Source of the DNA: Rhodobacter aestuarii
GTDB taxonomy: Bacteria > Pseudomonadota > Alphaproteobacteria > Rhodobacterales > Rhodobacteraceae
Length of the DNA stretch: 64,000 bases
Direction of reading: 5' to 3'
NCBI RefSeq assembly: GCF_900156655.1
Contig: NZ_FTOG01000002.1
Span: 186,001 to 250,000, forward strand
Notes under the pieces: generated by a model
Seen by the model: only the letters and a program-made list of their open reading frames with translations
Database searches by the model: none
Told to the model about the DNA's origin: nothing
Program-made: the position numbers and the translations under genes
Shown here: positions 62,102-64,000 of the stretch, piece by piece
Numbering within the stretch: the stretch's first letter is position 1
Layout of the letters: every line of letters starts with the position of its first letter

Positions 62102-62656
62102 TCAGAGCCTCCACCGATTGAGGGGGTTCACCGCGCCCCGGTAGGGCTGCCGATCTTGATGGGTTTCCCATGCCCGCGCCTCGATCTGCGCAGAGGGATA
62201 GGCCGGGACCGTGACCGCAGAGACTTCAAACAGCGCCGCTTGTGTCACCGTGCGCACCAGATCAGCGCCGCGCCGTTCCACCTTGTCGCCGCCGCTCGGC
62301 ACCCGGAAGCCGGGGGAAAGCCCCCGGATCAGCCCAGCGCGATGGGCGGCAAGGAAGTCCTTCGCCCAGGTGGTCGAGGCGTCAACCGTCGCTTCGATCT
62401 CTACGGCAAGGTCAGTGCTGCGAAGCCGCAGCGTGCCCGCCGCCGTGCTGGCAAGAGGCTTGGTGTAATCGTGCTGGGCAAGCAGGTGGATTTCCTCGCC
62501 CGCTTCGATGCGTCCCCGGAAGGCGTGAGGGGCGAAGACCTCGCGCCGCCCCGGTGCCAGTTCGGTTTCGGCTTGATAGGGGAACCGCGCCGAAAGGTGA
62601 GTTGCCCCACCTTCCGCCCGAATTTCCAGCGTCCCGAGATTTCCGCCCCAGAGCAT
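62102..62656 (-). CDS. HK97-type prohead protease
   Basis: 184 residues. The serine protease of head maturation. LLAQHDYTKPLAS carries the catalytic His and GLIRGLSPGFRV the catalytic Ser. FEVSAVTVPAYPSAQI is the typical end block. ATG 62656 overlaps the capsid stop (TGATG); a GTG is at 62659. Not fused to the capsid. Confidence 0.9.
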   Translation of the reverse strand: MLWGGNLGTLEIRAEGGATHLSARFPYQAETELAPGRREVFAPHAFRGRIEAGEEIHLLAQHDYTKPLASTAAGTLRLRSTDLAVEIEATVDASTTWAKDFLAAHRAGLIRGLSPGFRVPSGGDKVERRGADLVRTVTQAALFEVSAVTVPAYPSAQIEARAWETHQDRQPYRGAVNPLNRWRL

Positions 62657-63918
62657 CACGCCACCTGCACGCCGGTCAGGAGTTCGAGTTGCGCACCGCG
62701 CGCGACGGTCGTGTCAACCGTGGTCAGCGCGGTCAGGCGCAGGCCACCCGAGGCCGCATCGCTGAACGGATCGCGGATCAGGTCCACCGCGCCCCACATG
62801 CCCACGAATACCGGGGCAACACCGCCCGCCGAGGTGGTCAGAAGCGAAGTGCAGGCCAAGGGGTCGCCGGTCGGAGCCGCCAGCGCGGTCGAAGACATGG
62901 CAATGCCGCCCATCTTTTCCGCCATGCGGTCAAACTCGAATTTCGGCGCAGAGGTCGCGGTCAATTGGTCTTCCATGAAGTCCCAGACCTCGGGCCGGAT
63001 CAGCGCGCGCACATCGGCGGGGGTCGAGGCGGCATTGCGCGCCATGAAGCGCACCACGGCGCTGCGATAGGTCGCCCAAGACGCCGCAGCATCAACCGCG
63101 GTCGAGGTGATGCCATAGGTCGCCGCCCCGGTGATCACGCCCAGCGGTTGCCCATCCGCGCCGGTGCCGAGGAAGATCGCGCGATCAAGTTCCGCGCCCA
63201 TCGCCCCGTTCATGTCGCGCCGGATCGCCGCTTCCAGAGCCTCGCCCGATTGCAAGAGCGCCTTGCGGGTGACCCGCATTTGAACGCCCATCGTCTGATT
63301 GGGGGCTAGCGCTTTGTCGATGGTGCCGTAGGCGGTCGGGTCGGGAATGTTGCCAGTTTCGCCGTTCGCCCAGCCCGCCGTGACGGCAGAGGTCGAAACC
63401 GGCCATTCGACAGCACCGGAACCGATAGCGATCATCTGGGCACCCATGCGCGCGGCCACGCTCGCCGGGAAAAGCCGGTCGATGATCGGGCGCGTTTGCA
63501 TCGGGTCGGGCGTGCCGGTCGAGACGGTTTCACCGGCCCGCGCTTCGAGCGCCAAGAGCGGCACGGGAATGCCGCGATAACCGCCCGCGTTGCGCAGCTC
63601 GGCCACGACTTCGGCGGTTTTCCCTTCAAGCGCGCGGCCTTCATTCAAGGCCCCGATCACTTGGCGCATTTGAAAGCCCGCGATCAGGTCGGACCATTCG
63701 CGGCCCGCGCGGGTTTCCAGATCGGCCCCGGCCTCGCGGCGCTCGGTATCCTCGGCAATGAGGCTGGCACGCAAGCGGGTTTCGTTGGTGCGATATTCCG
63801 CATCGAGGCTTTCCATCGAGCGGGTTTCGTCTTCGGTCGGGGTCGCCTTGCCGACAAGGCCCGCAAGGGCTTGGCGGATCTCGGATTGCCGACGCTGAAT
63901 TTTCACGCTTTCAAGCAT
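62656..63918 (-). CDS. HK97-type major capsid protein
   Basis: 420 residues. N-terminal delta domain coiled coil (1-100, RRQSEIRQALAGLV, EYRTNETRLRASLIAED) to be cut off by the protease, then the HK97 fold with RPIIDRLFPASVAARMGAQ, NQTMGVQMRVTRKALLQSG and GAELDRAIFLGTGADGQPLGVI. ATG 63918 after GAAGGA is chosen over an in-frame TTG at 63966. Followed directly by the protease. Confidence 0.93.
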   Translation of the reverse strand: MLESVKIQRRQSEIRQALAGLVGKATPTEDETRSMESLDAEYRTNETRLRASLIAEDTERREAGADLETRAGREWSDLIAGFQMRQVIGALNEGRALEGKTAEVVAELRNAGGYRGIPVPLLALEARAGETVSTGTPDPMQTRPIIDRLFPASVAARMGAQMIAIGSGAVEWPVSTSAVTAGWANGETGNIPDPTAYGTIDKALAPNQTMGVQMRVTRKALLQSGEALEAAIRRDMNGAMGAELDRAIFLGTGADGQPLGVITGAATYGITSTAVDAAASWATYRSAVVRFMARNAASTPADVRALIRPEVWDFMEDQLTATSAPKFEFDRMAEKMGGIAMSSTALAAPTGDPLACTSLLTTSAGGVAPVFVGMWGAVDLIRDPFSDAASGGLRLTALTTVDTTVARGAQLELLTGVQVA

Positions 63919-64000
63919 GGTCGTTTCCTTCACTGAGGGGGAGGGTTTCCGCTGCCAGATCGGCAACGGCAGTCGCCCAAGCCTTGCGCTCGGGGGATTT
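63911..64000 (-). CDS. unknown gene upstream of capsid (only the C-terminus visible)
   Basis: The last 29 codons (KSPERKAWATAVADLAAETL) end with TGA at 63911-63913, overlapping the capsid ATG by 8 nt. Good codon use and the tight overlap show that this is a real gene of the head operon. Too short to name; a head, terminase or nuclease gene is expected there. Confidence 0.55.
   Translation of the reverse strand, partial: KSPERKAWATAVADLAAETLPLSEGNDHA

Larger units (their letters stand above)
57640..64000. mobile_element. integrated phage-like element at tRNA-Cys, continuing right of the window
   Basis: Begins at the 3' end of tRNA-Cys with a tyrosine integrase, followed by six small unknown genes and an HK97-type head module (portal, protease, capsid). 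No repressor, lysis or tail gene is seen in the 6.3 kb visible. The attachment duplicate is outside the window, so the left boundary within the tRNA is inferred. Confidence 0.85.

Overview
The window (about 60% GC) looks like a chromosomal segment of an alphaproteobacterium of the Rhodobacteraceae. Pointers are the TRAP transporters, the tldD, dprA, topA and ygfZ homologues, a pcm/tolC/PopZ-like block, and compact operons full of ATGA stop/start overlaps. The genus cannot be told from the sequence alone.

Layout. 1 to about 3.3 kb is the end of an integrated element: a partial zinc-finger/Toprim primase, a small unknown gene, an AlpA-type regulator and a P4-type tyrosine integrase, bounded by a degraded XRE-like remnant. 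3.4-23.0 kb is a large catabolic locus with two complete TRAP transporters, three DapA-superfamily lyases, a type III CoA-transferase, an AMP-forming acyl-CoA ligase, two acyl-CoA dehydrogenases, three MaoC-type hydratases, a dihydropyrimidinase-like hydrolase, a fused tautomerase, a DUF3830 protein, and LysR and GntR regulators. Its wiring suggests uptake of one or two organic acids or cyclic amides, ring opening, CoA activation, dehydrogenation, hydration and retro-aldol cleavage. The substrate is unknown.

23.2-24.8 kb is an ArsR/permease/thioredoxin operon with a perfect palindromic operator. 24.8-56 kb is mostly household genes: EcsC, acetyltransferases, a DMT exporter, mtnP-apt, an FAD-linked oxidase, an M16 peptidase with thrC, tldD, dprA, topA and scoAB. 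A DprE1/DprE2-like lipid-sugar epimerase pair with a UPF0104 membrane protein follows, then aminotransferases, an ABC exporter, ygfZ, a DUF6280-like gene, and a PopZ-like/TolC/PCMT block.

56.4-57.5 kb is a lone PotD-type binding protein with a strong terminator. At 57.6 kb is tRNA-Cys(GCA), beside which a second, unrelated integrated element begins and runs out of the window. It holds a tyrosine integrase, six small or unknown genes, and an HK97-type head module transcribed in the order capsid, protease, portal, which is the reverse of the usual phage order. The most novel parts are the catabolic locus with its twin atypical DapA-like lyases, the DprE-like module, and the two possible phage satellites.
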